Assembly (NCBI RefSeq): GCF_000518785.1 | Contig: NZ_JAEG01000001.1 | Location: 124,001 to 188,000, forward strand | Direction of reading: 5' to 3' | Length of the DNA stretch: 64,000 bases | Source: Paenirhizobium selenitireducens ATCC BAA-1503 | GTDB lineage: Bacteria > Pseudomonadota > Alphaproteobacteria > Rhizobiales > Rhizobiaceae | In this document: piece after piece, positions 56,061 through 64,000 of the stretch | Layout: each line of letters starts with the position of its first letter | Position numbering within the stretch: the stretch's first letter is position 1 | Translations under genes and position numbers: made by a program | The notes under the pieces: generated by a model | The model's input: only the letters and a program-made list of their open reading frames with translations | Database searches by the model: none | What the model was told of the DNA's origin: nothing

Positions 56061-56181
56061 GGTCTCTTCTCCGATATTGGCAATTGAGCGTTACAAGTCT
56101 GGCACGGTGGACGGCATGCCCTCAAGCGGCAGGGATAGCCCCGGTTGCGTCCACCGTCAGCAAAATAGGATGGTCGCGCCG

Positions 56182-56802
56182 TCAGCGCGGCTCGATCAGC
56201 GGCACATGGCGGGCCGCATCGCGCCGCATCTGTCCGGTCAGCCTCGGATCGTCGGTCACCTCAACCATGAAGGCATAGGGCCGGAAGCCCGAGCGCTGGT
56301 AGAAGGAAAGCGCACCCGGATGATCGAAATGGCAGGTGTGGACCCAGAACCGCTTGATCGGCTTATCCCAGGCCGTGTCGATCGCGGCATTCATCAGCGT
56401 CCGCCCGGCACCCTGGCCGATCGCATCGGAGACGAGGCCGAAGAAGGCCAGTTCGCATTCGCCCTCGGTGCGGAAATCGAGTTCCAGCAGGCCGACGCGG
56501 CGTGCGCCGTCGGTGAGCGCATGGACCTGGACGTCCGGATGGTGGAGAATGGCGCGAAGCTCTTCGTCGGGCATGACCAGCCGCGAAAACCACATCCACT
56601 CCTCGCCGATGGCGCTAAACAGCGCGCGGTATTCACCAAGGTCGGGCTTCTCCCATCGCACCAGGGTGAGGCCGGAATCCGCCGGGCGCGCGGGCTTGGC
56701 CGGCGGCTTTTCCAGCATTTCCAGGCAGGTGACGACGTTGGCGATCTTGCCGGCGGGTACGGCCGAATAGCCGTCGGGGAGAGGAGGGTTCACGGTATCC
56801 AT
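56182..56802 (-). CDS. GNAT family N-acetyltransferase
   Basis: A 206-residue acetyltransferase. The acetyl-CoA motif A is LVSDAIGQGAGRTLMNAAID; motif B is FYQRSGFRPYAFMVE. An N-terminal part of about 50 residues precedes the domain. I start at ATG 56802 (MDTVNPPLP); ATG or GTG codons further upstream give low-complexity extensions. Substrate unknown. Confidence 0.87.
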   Translation of the reverse strand: MDTVNPPLPDGYSAVPAGKIANVVTCLEMLEKPPAKPARPADSGLTLVRWEKPDLGEYRALFSAIGEEWMWFSRLVMPDEELRAILHHPDVQVHALTDGARRVGLLELDFRTEGECELAFFGLVSDAIGQGAGRTLMNAAIDTAWDKPIKRFWVHTCHFDHPGALSFYQRSGFRPYAFMVEVTDDPRLTGQMRRDAARHVPLIEPR

Positions 56803-56849
56803 GGCTGTCTTTGGAACCGTTCGGGCCATCCAAGTCAAGGGGGCGGATG

Positions 56850-58133
56850 TCACATCGGCGCGGTGACGAACAGCCGGTCGCAGGCGTAGATGATCCCCCC
56901 GGCATGGATCGACAGGGCCGCGCAAAGACCGAACCCGGTCATCAGCCGCTGCTGCTGGTTCATCGCCTCAAGCTGGAGGCGTGGCTTGACCTTGCGCGTA
57001 CGGATCAGGCTCAGGAGCGCGAAGACCGAGAGCCCGGCGATCAGCGCCTGGGACGACAGGCCGATGCGCCATCCGGTCCAGACGATCGCCGAGGCCACGG
57101 TGAAGGTCGCGAGCGTCTGCATCGTGCGCCCGGCAAACAGCTGGCGCAGCACCTGGCCGCCGTCGAAACGGTGCATCGGCAAGAGGTTGAGCAGGTTGAA
57201 GGCGGAAAGGATCAATAGCAGCACCAGCACAGGGGCCGCCATGCTCGGCGCGAACAAGCTGTCGGCGGCCGCCTCGTGGGCGCCGATCAGGATCGGCACG
57301 GCGAAGGCCGAGACCCCGGCGCCCATCAACGCGCAGGTGGCGACCTCGAACCGGCTGGCATAGGGCCGCCCGCCGATCGCGATGCCGCCCAGAAGCGGCA
57401 CGAAGATCATTCGCGTGTTGAGATGACCGAAGGTGCGGAAGGCCACCATGTGGCCGAGCTCGTGAAAGACGATCACCAGCGTCAGGAAGACGGAAATCAT
57501 CAGTCCGTTGCCGTTGAAGCCGAAGAACGGCCAGAGCATCAGGGTGGAGAGCGCCGCCAGCGCGGCCTGGCTCAGCGGGTGTTCGAGCCGCCCGCGACCC
57601 GCCGCCTTGGTGCCGCCGAGATGCCGCTCCAGGGCGGCCATCTCCCGGTGCAGCATCAGGTAGCGATAGAGCAGGAAGCCGAGGCCGCGATAGCTGTCGG
57701 TCTGTTCGATTGCGACCGTCGAGCCCTCCGTCGCCGGGCCGATACGGCGGACCTCGCGGTAGCCCGACCAGAAATCCATGTCGAGCGCGCTGTCGGCGAC
57801 GATTCTGAGTTCGCAGGAAAACTCGCCGTCGGCGGTCACCCCGGTCCGGTCGATCGCCAGCACACGGATGATCGGCCGGCCGCTACGGTCGGGGTCGCGA
57901 TAGCAAAGCTCCAGGCGGTCCGGCCTGCCTTCGATCGGCCGGACGGAGGCGACGGCCGGGTGCCAGTCGGCAAGCCCGCCGGCGGGCCGCGTCATGTCCC
58001 AGAGTTCCTCCGGTCGCCTGTCCAGCCGCCGCCGCACCGAGATCGTGCGCGTGCCAAGCGGCGCCGCCATCAAAAGCCAGATCAGGCCGAGATTGACGCC
58101 GAGCAGGAGAAAGGCGGATTGGAAGATCGTCAT
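56850..58133 (-). CDS. SRPBCC-like domain fused to an M50 (site-2 protease type) metallopeptidase
   Basis: A 427-residue membrane protein. After one N-terminal helix, residues about 30-160 look like an SRPBCC/polyketide-cyclase domain (RRRLDRRPEELWDMTRP, WHPAVASVRPIEGRPDRLEL). Then come membrane helices with the zinc motif HELGH (H224, E225, H228) in VIVFHELGHMVAF and the third ligand Asp324 in PMHRFDGGQVLR. Both are required S2P motifs, so an intramembrane protease is likely. A peripheral ligand-binding domain on an S2P is uncommon. It is followed by the GNAT gene on the same strand. Confidence 0.8.
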   Translation of the reverse strand: MTIFQSAFLLLGVNLGLIWLLMAAPLGTRTISVRRRLDRRPEELWDMTRPAGGLADWHPAVASVRPIEGRPDRLELCYRDPDRSGRPIIRVLAIDRTGVTADGEFSCELRIVADSALDMDFWSGYREVRRIGPATEGSTVAIEQTDSYRGLGFLLYRYLMLHREMAALERHLGGTKAAGRGRLEHPLSQAALAALSTLMLWPFFGFNGNGLMISVFLTLVIVFHELGHMVAFRTFGHLNTRMIFVPLLGGIAIGGRPYASRFEVATCALMGAGVSAFAVPILIGAHEAAADSLFAPSMAAPVLVLLLILSAFNLLNLLPMHRFDGGQVLRQLFAGRTMQTLATFTVASAIVWTGWRIGLSSQALIAGLSVFALLSLIRTRKVKPRLQLEAMNQQQRLMTGFGLCAALSIHAGGIIYACDRLFVTAPM

Positions 58134-58175
58134 CGCGGCATTCCCTTCAGGAAGGCGTCGGGCGGGGACCGGTGA

Positions 58176-58889
58176 TCATGCCACCATCTCCGCGTCGAGG
58201 AAGAACGAGTCCGGCACATGCAGCCAGCGCCGCGGCGTTTCGGTCCGCGCCTGTGTCCTGCCGCGGAGCGACAGGATGGTATCGATCAACGGTTGCCAGT
58301 CGGGATGGCGGGCATGGGTGGCGGTCTCACGGTCGATCGTCTCGAGGATCGCGATCTTGGCCGGGGAGAGAAGGGGCGCTCCCGAGCCCAGCCGGTCGCG
58401 GAGGATCCGATGCACATAGGCGATGTCGTCCGCGCCGATCCCCGCCTGCAAGGCACGCCTTCTGGCATAGGCGCCGCGTTCCTCGTCAAGCGCTATCCTG
58501 AGCTGGTCGAGCATCAGCATCCCCAGCGACGGCGGGACGTGGCGAGCGATTTCCATCATGTGAAGAATGGCCGCAAATTCGAGTTCACCCTCTATCACGC
58601 CGTCATTTGACAGCACGCACTTCACCCACTCGACGTTGATCTCATCGAGCGAGCCTATGGGATAACAGCGGTCGACGAGAAAGCCCGCCAACTGTTCAAT
58701 GAAATAGTCGGCCCATTCCGGGCATTTCTCCGGACAGCAGGTGTTGAGCGCCAGGAGCGTCACGACATCGTCAGGCGTCCTGACGCCCTCCGGAAACGTA
58801 TATCTCCGCAGCAGCAACAGGTCCTCGACGGACAATCTGGTCTTCCCGGCGACGACACATGCCGGAAAAGAGAGCCGAAATTCGCTCAT
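58176..58889 (-). CDS. Conserved-looking protein of unknown function
   Basis: A 237-residue mostly helical protein without signal peptide or membrane helix. A Cys pair CCPEKCPEWADYF lies near residue 52, and HMMEIARHVPPSLGMLMLDQL and HPDWQPLIDTIL are distinctive. I do not recognise a family. It is in line with the downstream SRPBCC-M50 gene (42 bp gap), suggesting co-expression. Confidence 0.65.
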   Translation of the reverse strand: MSEFRLSFPACVVAGKTRLSVEDLLLLRRYTFPEGVRTPDDVVTLLALNTCCPEKCPEWADYFIEQLAGFLVDRCYPIGSLDEINVEWVKCVLSNDGVIEGELEFAAILHMMEIARHVPPSLGMLMLDQLRIALDEERGAYARRRALQAGIGADDIAYVHRILRDRLGSGAPLLSPAKIAILETIDRETATHARHPDWQPLIDTILSLRGRTQARTETPRRWLHVPDSFFLDAEMVA

Positions 58890-58994
58890 CTTTCTATCCC
58901 TGTTTCATCATGAAACTGGGCGGATCATAGCCCGACAAACCTTGCGTTTCCGCCAAGGGAAGGGGTTAGCGATTGTTTGACCGGAAAGGTAAAA

Positions 58995-59921
58995 TCAGCG
59001 CCTTTCGGCGGCGCGGCGCTGTTCCCGCCAGAGAATGAACAGGCCCGAGCCGACGATGATCAGGATGCCGACCCATTTCGATACAGTCGGGAAATCGTTG
59101 AACAGGGCGTACCCTAAAATGGTCGCTGCGATGATTTCGAAATACTGGAACGGCGCCAGCACCGAGAGCGGCGCCATGCGGAAGGCACGCACGACGATCA
59201 GGTGGGCATAGCCGGAAATCGAGCCGAGAATGACCAGCAGGGCCAGCGCGAGCCAGGACGCGGGCAGAGAGATCGCGAAGTCCACTTGCCCCGCCGCGTT
59301 GCCGCCGATCAGCACCGCCCCCATGAAAAGCGTGCCGCCGATTCCGGCCAGGGTCTGCATGGTGACCGGCGCGTCGGCCTCGCCGATGGCGCGGTTGAGA
59401 AACATGTAGAGCGCGTAGAGGAAGGCGCAGGCGACCGGCAGCAGCGAGGTGAGGCCGAAGACGGCATAGCTCGGCTGGATGACGATCATCGCCCCGCCGA
59501 AGCCGACCACGATCGCCAGCCAGCGCCGCCAGCCGACCTTTTCGCCAAGGAAGATGGCCGACAGCGCCGTCAGGATGAAAGGCTCGACGAAATAGATGGC
59601 GAAGACGTCGGCGAGCGGCATGTACTTGACCGCGGTGAAGAACATCAGGCTGGCCGCCCCGTGCAGCACGCCGCGCAGAAGGTTGAGGCCCGGCCGCTTG
59701 GCCGAAAGCGCGCTCCAGCCGTTCATGGCAAGCAGGAACGGCACGATGCAGACGACCTGGAAGAAGAAGCGGTAAAAATTCACCTGCCCGGGCGACATGC
59801 CCTCGACATTCGCCATGTATTTGGCGATCGCGTCCATGAACGGCAGCACCATCATGCAGCCGGCCATCAGGGCCATGCCCTTGATCGTCGTGTCGGTGCC
59901 CGAGGGGCGGTTTTCGGGCAT
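58995..59921 (-). CDS. DMT superfamily (EamA) transporter
   Basis: A 308-residue protein with about ten membrane helices and two EamA halves; the first begins LMAGCMMVLPFMDAIAKYMA, the second near QTLAGIGGTLFMGAVLI. FYRFFFQVVCIVPF and AIFLGEKVGWRRW are family-like. Substrate (metabolite or amino acid efflux) not readable. I use ATG 59921; the upstream frame to 60110 is a basic antisense-like extension over lipB. Confidence 0.9.
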   Translation of the reverse strand: MPENRPSGTDTTIKGMALMAGCMMVLPFMDAIAKYMANVEGMSPGQVNFYRFFFQVVCIVPFLLAMNGWSALSAKRPGLNLLRGVLHGAASLMFFTAVKYMPLADVFAIYFVEPFILTALSAIFLGEKVGWRRWLAIVVGFGGAMIVIQPSYAVFGLTSLLPVACAFLYALYMFLNRAIGEADAPVTMQTLAGIGGTLFMGAVLIGGNAAGQVDFAISLPASWLALALLVILGSISGYAHLIVVRAFRMAPLSVLAPFQYFEIIAATILGYALFNDFPTVSKWVGILIIVGSGLFILWREQRRAAERR

Positions 59922-60009
59922 GGCAGTCGGCCTCGTTAAAGCGCTCACCAAGCACTTGTGCGAGAGTCGTTCAAGCCCGATTGCGGCAGGCGCGGTACGC
60001 GGGAGGCCG

Positions 60010-60762
60010 CTAGGCTCCCGCCGGCGAGGCTTTCGTCTCGACCGGTGGCGCCTCGCGCACCGTCGGCCCGAACACCTCCTCGAAGGCCTCGCGAAGCCGG
60101 ATGTCGACATCGGCCATCATCACCAGCTGGCCGAGATCGACGAGGCTGGTCACGCCATAGGCGCTGATGCCGCAGGGCACGATGCCGGAAAAATGCGACA
60201 GGTCGGGATCGACATTGATCGAAAGGCCGTGAAAGCTCACCCAGCGGCGCAGCCGGATGCCGAGCGCCGCGATCTTGTCCTCGGCCATCGAACCGTCGGC
60301 AAGCGCCGGCTTTTCCGGACGGCGCACCCACACCCCGACCCGATCCTCGCGCCGCTCGCCCTTGACGTTCATCTTCTCGAGCGTGCGGATCACCACCTCT
60401 TCGAGTGAGGCCACATAGGCCCGCACGTCCTGGCGGCGGCGCTTGAGGTCGAGCATCACATAGGCGACCCGCTGGCCGGGGCCGTGATAGGTGTATTCGC
60501 CGCCCCGGCCGGTGGAAAAGACCGGGAACCGTTCCGGTTCGATCAGGTCCTTCGAATCGGCACTCGTGCCGGCGGTATAGAGCGGCGGATGTTCGAGCAG
60601 CCAGACCAGTTCGTCCGCTTCGCCATTGGCGATCGCGGCGACCTGCCGCTCCATTTCAGCGACCGCTTCCTCATAGGGGACAAGACCGTCCGAGATGCGC
60701 CAGCGCACCGGGGGCGAGCCGGGAAGGGCGAACATTTCGGTGGAAAGGTCAGTGCGCTGCAT
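60010..60762 (-). CDS. lipB: Octanoyltransferase LipB
   Basis: A 250-residue enzyme that moves octanoyl from AcpP to lipoyl domains. [19 protein letters not shown] is the LipB signature; the catalytic Cys is in [15 protein letters not shown] and the Lys in [21 protein letters not shown] 60762 (MQRTDLS) is chosen; a longer frame to 60849 adds a non-conserved segment. The C-terminus is slightly extended with Pro/Ala. Confidence 0.95.
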   Translation of the reverse strand: MQRTDLSTEMFALPGSPPVRWRISDGLVPYEEAVAEMERQVAAIANGEADELVWLLEHPPLYTAGTSADSKDLIEPERFPVFSTGRGGEYTYHGPGQRVAYVMLDLKRRRQDVRAYVASLEEVVIRTLEKMNVKGERREDRVGVWVRRPEKPALADGSMAEDKIAALGIRLRRWVSFHGLSINVDPDLSHFSGIVPCGISAYGVTSLVDLGQLVMMADVDIRLREAFEEVFGPTVREAPPVETKASPAGA

Positions 60763-60952
60763 CGGGAAAAGCCCTCTTTTTCCCTCTACTTGGCAAGAAA
60801 GCCCCGGGACTTCAAGGGCTGCGCCGCCTTGCCCGGCAAACACCCGCAACGGCCCATCCGGGAAATCTCAAAAAACTGTCATCTTGGCCTTGTGCACCCG
60901 GAGTGCTTTTGCTACATGCAGCCCCGCCGGAGCAATTCGGCGCTACCAAGAT

Positions 60953-61037
60953 GCGGTCGTGGCGGAATTGGTAGACGCGCAGCGTTGAGGTCGCTGTGTC
61001 GCAAGACGTGGAAGTTCGAGTCTTCTCGACCGCACCA
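60953..61037 (+). tRNA. tRNA-Leu (GAG)
   Basis: An 85-nt class II tRNA. Acceptor GCGGTCG (60953-60959) pairs with CGACCGC (61027-61033); A and CCA follow (61034-61037). The anticodon stem is CAGCG/CGCTG with loop TTGAGGT, so the anticodon is GAG, reading CUC/CUU. A long variable arm and GTTCGAGTC T-loop are present. Confidence 0.96.
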
Positions 61038-61059
61038 TTCTTCCTCCGGGAAGAATACG

Positions 61060-61090
61060 AAAGCCGGCTCGCCGAAAGGCAGCCGGCTTT
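61060..61090 (+). terminator. Stem-loop terminator after tRNA-Leu
   Basis: AAAGCCGGCT (61060-61069) pairs with AGCCGGCTTT (61081-61090). A smaller perfect hairpin TTCTTCC/GGAAGAA lies just upstream at 61038-61055. The T-run is short, so efficiency is uncertain. Confidence 0.65.
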
Positions 61091-61119
61091 GTCGTTTCCG
61101 GAATTCCCTTGTTAGCTGA

Positions 61120-61629
61120 TCAGTCCGAATCGCTCGGGATATGCGTATCGACACCCATGGTGGTGACGAAATTGCGCACGGTCGAGACGCCCTTCACGGC
61201 CACCACCCGCATCTCGATCATCCGCCGCTCCTGCGTGGTATCGACGGCGCCCCGCAGGGTGACGACATGGCCGTCGGCATGGATGTCGAGCGCGTTCAAC
61301 AGCAGATCGGGCAGATCCTCCAGGGCCGCCGCGACATCGGCCTCAAGCTGGTCGCTGTTCTCGCGGTGGTCGGTCTCCGGCAGGACGGGAGAGGCGAGCG
61401 GTGCCTGTCCGCCGTCGGCGGAGACATTGGTGATGCGGTAGCCGCCATTGCGCTCGCGGTCGAAATTGGCCTCCGTCTCGCCATAGGCGCCATTGCCGAC
61501 CGGTCGCGACACGGCGCCCGCGCCGTCGTCATAGGGCCAGCCGTTCTCGATGTCGCGCTGTTCGAAGTCGCGGTAGTCCTCTTCGCGGCTGAGGTCCTTC
61601 TTGATGTCCGTCCCGTCGGCGATGGCCAT
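61120..61629 (-). CDS. BON domain protein
   Basis: A 169-residue soluble protein. The BON domain occupies about residues 90-160 (LEADVAAALEDLPDLLLNAL, HVVTLRGAVDTTQERRMIE, VKGVSTVRNFV). The N-terminal half is acidic and likely disordered. BON domains bind membranes or ligands; this one has no signal peptide, so it is probably cytoplasmic. ATG 61629 has GGAGCAGACATC upstream. Confidence 0.85.
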   Translation of the reverse strand: MAIADGTDIKKDLSREEDYRDFEQRDIENGWPYDDGAGAVSRPVGNGAYGETEANFDRERNGGYRITNVSADGGQAPLASPVLPETDHRENSDQLEADVAAALEDLPDLLLNALDIHADGHVVTLRGAVDTTQERRMIEMRVVAVKGVSTVRNFVTTMGVDTHIPSDSD

Positions 61630-61706
61630 GATGTCTGCTCCTTCATGTCTGTGTCCGGTGGAAACGCATGAAGGGCGTCTTGGTTCGGTCCGGCCGCGCG
61701 CCGATG

Positions 61707-62201
61707 TCACCGGCCGCTCTTTTCCCATTTGCGGATCAGCCGGTCGCGCTTCAGCTTCGACAGGCGCTGCAGCCAGAACTCACCGTCGAGCTGATCGATC
61801 TCATGCTGCATGCAGATCGCCGGAAAGCCCTCCAGCCGCTCCTCGTGCACGACCCCGTCGAGATCGCGGTAGCGGATGTCGACGGCGCGCGGCCGCGTCA
61901 CGGTCTCGGTGGCGCCCGGCATGGAGACGCTGCCCTCGGTGTGCTCCATCGTCTCCGCCGAGAACCACAGGATTTCCGGATTGGCATAGCTCCGCCGGCC
62001 GCCGATCTCGGCCAGATCGAGCACCACGAGCCGCAGCGCGACCCCTATATGGGCGGCGGTGATTCCGACGCCGGGCGCGGCCCGCATCGTGTCATAGAGA
62101 TCATCGGCAAGAGCGCGTAGTTCGGTGTCGAAGGCTTCGACGGGCAGGCAGGCGCGCCTGAGGGCGGGGTCGGGAAAACGGATGATCGGACGAACGCTCA
62201 C
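61707..62201 (-). CDS. Peptide deformylase-like protein with altered metal ligands
   Basis: A 164-residue PDF-fold protein. The overall pattern is clear (RFPDPALRR, DDLYDTMRAAPGVGITAA, ANPEIL, QHEIDQLDGEFWLQRLS). But the ligand Cys of EGCLS is Ser91 (EGSVS), the second His of HExDH is Gln137 (HEIDQ), and the Gln of motif 1 (GxGLAAxQ) is His51. Only His133 and Glu134 of the metal site remain. It is therefore unlikely to deformylate fMet as normal PDF does. The start is GTG 62201 with GAAGAGGTCCCC upstream. Confidence 0.88.
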   Translation of the reverse strand: MSVRPIIRFPDPALRRACLPVEAFDTELRALADDLYDTMRAAPGVGITAAHIGVALRLVVLDLAEIGGRRSYANPEILWFSAETMEHTEGSVSMPGATETVTRPRAVDIRYRDLDGVVHEERLEGFPAICMQHEIDQLDGEFWLQRLSKLKRDRLIRKWEKSGR

Positions 62202-62409
62202 GGGGACCTCTTCGGCGGCGGACGGGTCAGGCAAAGCGGTGGCGCAATCGAGGCTGGACCCCGCTTCGCCAATAGGTTAGCAGGAAGCTTCGGCAATTGC
62301 ATATCGCCCCGTTCGCTGTGCTGGGCAGTTGTTGACAATGCGTTTTCCCAAGCCATTCTCCATGGCGGCAGGAAGCTGGGCAGTGATTTGATTTGGCGAG
62401 GGCGCGAGC

Positions 62410-63828
62410 ATGACCGAGACCGGCGAAGACATCCGCGTTCGCGTCGTCCAGGACGAAGCCCCCGAAGACATCTATGCCGAAAACGGCTCGATCCGCACCG
62501 ACTTCCTGACCATGGTCGGGGCGGCAATCGCCGACCGTGACCTGCTCTTCCTGCGCCAGCGCGTCGCGCGCTTGCACGAATCGGAACTCGGCGACCTGAT
62601 CGAGGCCATCCAGCCGGACCAGCGCATCGCGCTCGTGCGCCTGCTGGGCGACGACTTCGACATGACGGCGCTGACCGAGGTGGACGAGGCGATCCGCCTT
62701 CAGATCGTCCAGCACCTGCCCAACGCCCAGATCGCCGCGGCGATCGGCGAGCTGGATTCCGACGACGCGGTCTACATTCTCGAGGACCTCGACCACGAGG
62801 ACCGCGAAGAGATCCTGTCGCAGCTGCCCTTCACCGAGCGGGTGCGGCTGCGGCGCGCGCTTGACTATCCGGAAAGCTCGGCCGGCCGCCGCATGCAGAC
62901 CGAGTTCGTCGCGGTGCCGCCGTTCTGGACGGTCGGCCAGACGATCGACTACATGCGCGACGAGGAAGACCTGCCGGAGAGCTTTACCCAGATCTTCGTC
63001 ATCGACCCGACGTTCAAGCTGCTCGGCACGATCGATCTCGACCGCATCCTGCGCACCAAGCGCCAGGAGAAGATCGAATCGATCATGCGCGAGACGAGCC
63101 ACCCGATTCCCGCCGAGATGGACCAGGAAGAAGCGGCCCAGCTGTTCGAGCAGTACGACCTTCTGTCGGCGGCCGTCGTCGACGAGAACGACCGCCTGGT
63201 CGGCGTCCTGACCATCGACGACGTGGTCGACGTGATCCAGGAAGAGGCCGAGGAAGACCTGATGCGCCTCGGCGGCGTCGGCGACGAAGAACTGTCGGAC
63301 AGCGTCATGGAAACCTCGCGCTCGCGCGTTCCCTGGCTTGCCGTCAATCTTTTTACCGCCTTCTGGTCGGCCTCGGTGATTTCGCTGTTCGAGGCGACCA
63401 TCGAGCAGGTCGTGGCGCTCGCCATCCTGATGCCGATCGTCGCCGGCATGGGCGGCAATGCCGGCTCGCAGACCATGACCGTGACCGTGCGCGCCTTGGC
63501 AACGCGCAACCTCGACATCCACAATGCCTGGCGGGTTGCCCGCCGCGAGGCCGGCGTCGGGCTGATCAATGGCGTGCTGTTCGGCTGCCTGGTCGGCCTG
63601 GTGGCAGGCTTGTGGTTCCAGGATGTGTCGATCGGCGGGCTGATTACCACCGCCATGCTGATCAACATGTTCGCCGCCGCCATGGCCGGCATCTTGATCC
63701 CGCTTCTGCTCAACAAGGCAGGCGCCGACCCGGCCGTTTCCTCGGCAGTCTTTGTCACTGCGATCACCGATACGACAGGGTTTTTCAGCTTCCTCGGGCT
63801 CGCCACCTGGTGGTTCATGTCCGGCTGA
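62410..63828 (+). CDS. mgtE: Magnesium transporter MgtE
   Basis: A 472-residue MgtE. N-domain (about 20-150, Asp/Glu-rich helices), two CBS domains (about 155-275, DEEDLPESFTQIFVIDP and TIDDVVDVIQEEAEEDLMRLGG), a plug helix, and five membrane helices with MPIVAGMGGNAGSQTMTV, the pore signature. The channel closes when cytosolic Mg2+ binds the N and CBS domains. ATG 62410 follows TGGCGAGGGCGCGAGC. It is divergent from the deformylase-like gene. Confidence 0.97.
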   Translation: MTETGEDIRVRVVQDEAPEDIYAENGSIRTDFLTMVGAAIADRDLLFLRQRVARLHESELGDLIEAIQPDQRIALVRLLGDDFDMTALTEVDEAIRLQIVQHLPNAQIAAAIGELDSDDAVYILEDLDHEDREEILSQLPFTERVRLRRALDYPESSAGRRMQTEFVAVPPFWTVGQTIDYMRDEEDLPESFTQIFVIDPTFKLLGTIDLDRILRTKRQEKIESIMRETSHPIPAEMDQEEAAQLFEQYDLLSAAVVDENDRLVGVLTIDDVVDVIQEEAEEDLMRLGGVGDEELSDSVMETSRSRVPWLAVNLFTAFWSASVISLFEATIEQVVALAILMPIVAGMGGNAGSQTMTVTVRALATRNLDIHNAWRVARREAGVGLINGVLFGCLVGLVAGLWFQDVSIGGLITTAMLINMFAAAMAGILIPLLLNKAGADPAVSSAVFVTAITDTTGFFSFLGLATWWFMSG

Positions 63829-63839
63829 AACGCGAAAAA

Positions 63840-63870
63840 TTGACTTATACGTAAAAGTCAATATTATACC
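63840..63870 (+). promoter_or_regulatory. Palindromic MerR-type promoter before the merR-like gene
   Basis: TTGACTTATACGTAAAAGTC continued by AA (63840-63861) is a 22-bp near-perfect palindrome. TTGACT (63840) can be a -35 element with TATACC (63865-63870) as -10 at 19 bp, the long spacer typical of MerR-activated promoters; TATTAT at 16 bp is the alternative. The palindrome resembles motifs reported for LiuR-type MerR regulators (recalled, not checked). Confidence 0.6.
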
Positions 63871-63895
63871 GTTTCCCTAATGAATCGGAACGGTT

Positions 63896-64000
63896 GTGAA
63901 GAAGTATTACAGTATAACTGAACTGACGCGCGAATTTGGAGTGTCGACCCGCACGCTTCGCTTCTACGAAGACGAGGGTCTGCTCCATCCGGAGCGTCGT
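63896..64000 (+). CDS. MerR family transcriptional regulator, N-terminal part
   Basis: Only the first 35 residues are inside the window: the winged-helix start YYSITELTREFGVSTRTLRF then YEDEGLLHPERR, the MerR DNA-binding signature. The start is GTG 63896; no in-frame ATG is nearby. The N-terminus together with the promoter palindrome fits the LiuR group that controls branched-chain amino acid degradation, but the effector domain is not visible. Confidence 0.85.
   Translation, partial: MKKYYSITELTREFGVSTRTLRFYEDEGLLHPERR

Noticed and set aside
60953..61037. tRNA-Leu as a phage or island attachment site
   Set aside because: No integrase gene nearby and no repeat of the tRNA 3' end in the window.
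62227..63861. 544-codon open frame on the minus strand
   Set aside because: Antisense of mgtE.

Overview
The window looks like chromosomal DNA of a Hyphomicrobiales (Rhizobiales) alphaproteobacterium, most likely Rhizobiaceae. Evidence: high GC; an acpXL-to-lpxXL cluster for the very-long-chain fatty acid of rhizobial lipid A; FixNOQP/FixGHIS-type cbb3 oxidase genes next to fnrN and hemN; and nine mosaic palindromic intergenic repeats resembling rhizobial RIME-type elements. I see no prophage, insertion sequence, CRISPR array or rRNA.

Layout. (1) 1-17.9 kb is a cobalamin locus: end of cobO, then after a parDE toxin-antitoxin pair and a TSUP transporter come cbiX (with a long His-rich tail), cobH, cobL, cobI, a cbiG-cobJ fusion and cobM on the plus strand; three unrelated genes (DUF1905, GFA/CENP-V, nucleoside hydrolase); cobK and cbiD on the minus strand; then cobA, cobB, cobC and cbiB overlapping by ATGA junctions. 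The enzyme set (CbiX, CbiD, CbiG) is that of the early-cobalt, oxygen-independent route, although the Cob-type names are kept here for several enzymes. (2) 18-20.8 kb: L,D-transpeptidase, then divergent fnrN and hemN around an FNR box. (3) 20.9-26.3 kb: acpXL, fabZXL, two ketosynthases (one without its active-site Cys), an alcohol dehydrogenase-like gene and lpxXL. (4) 26.5-36.4 kb: PAS protein, hemerythrin, ccoNOQP and ccoGHIS, each cco operon preceded by an FNR box. (5) gnd at 36.5-37.9 kb.

(6) 38.3-52.1 kb is a carbohydrate uptake and degradation locus: LacI regulator, ABC transporter (binding protein, two permeases, ATPase), GH2 beta-mannosidase, sugar-phosphate isomerase-like TIM barrel, Gfo/Idh/MocA oxidoreductase, aldo/keto reductase and GH43 glycosidase. 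(7) 52.3-56.1 kb includes formaldehyde oxidation: S-formylglutathione hydrolase and a class III alcohol dehydrogenase that carries a 2-nt frameshift. (8) 56.2-64 kb is mixed: GNAT acetyltransferase, an SRPBCC-M50 protease fusion, a DMT transporter, lipB, tRNA-Leu(GAG), a BON protein, a degenerate peptide deformylase, mgtE and the start of a MerR regulator with a well-formed palindromic promoter.

The common theme of regions 1-4 is life at low oxygen: oxygen-independent corrin and haem steps, a high-affinity oxidase and an Fe-S FNR regulator whose candidate sites precede hemN, ccoN and ccoG. The most unusual single observation is a RIME-like palindromic repeat sitting in frame inside the cbiG-cobJ coding sequence.
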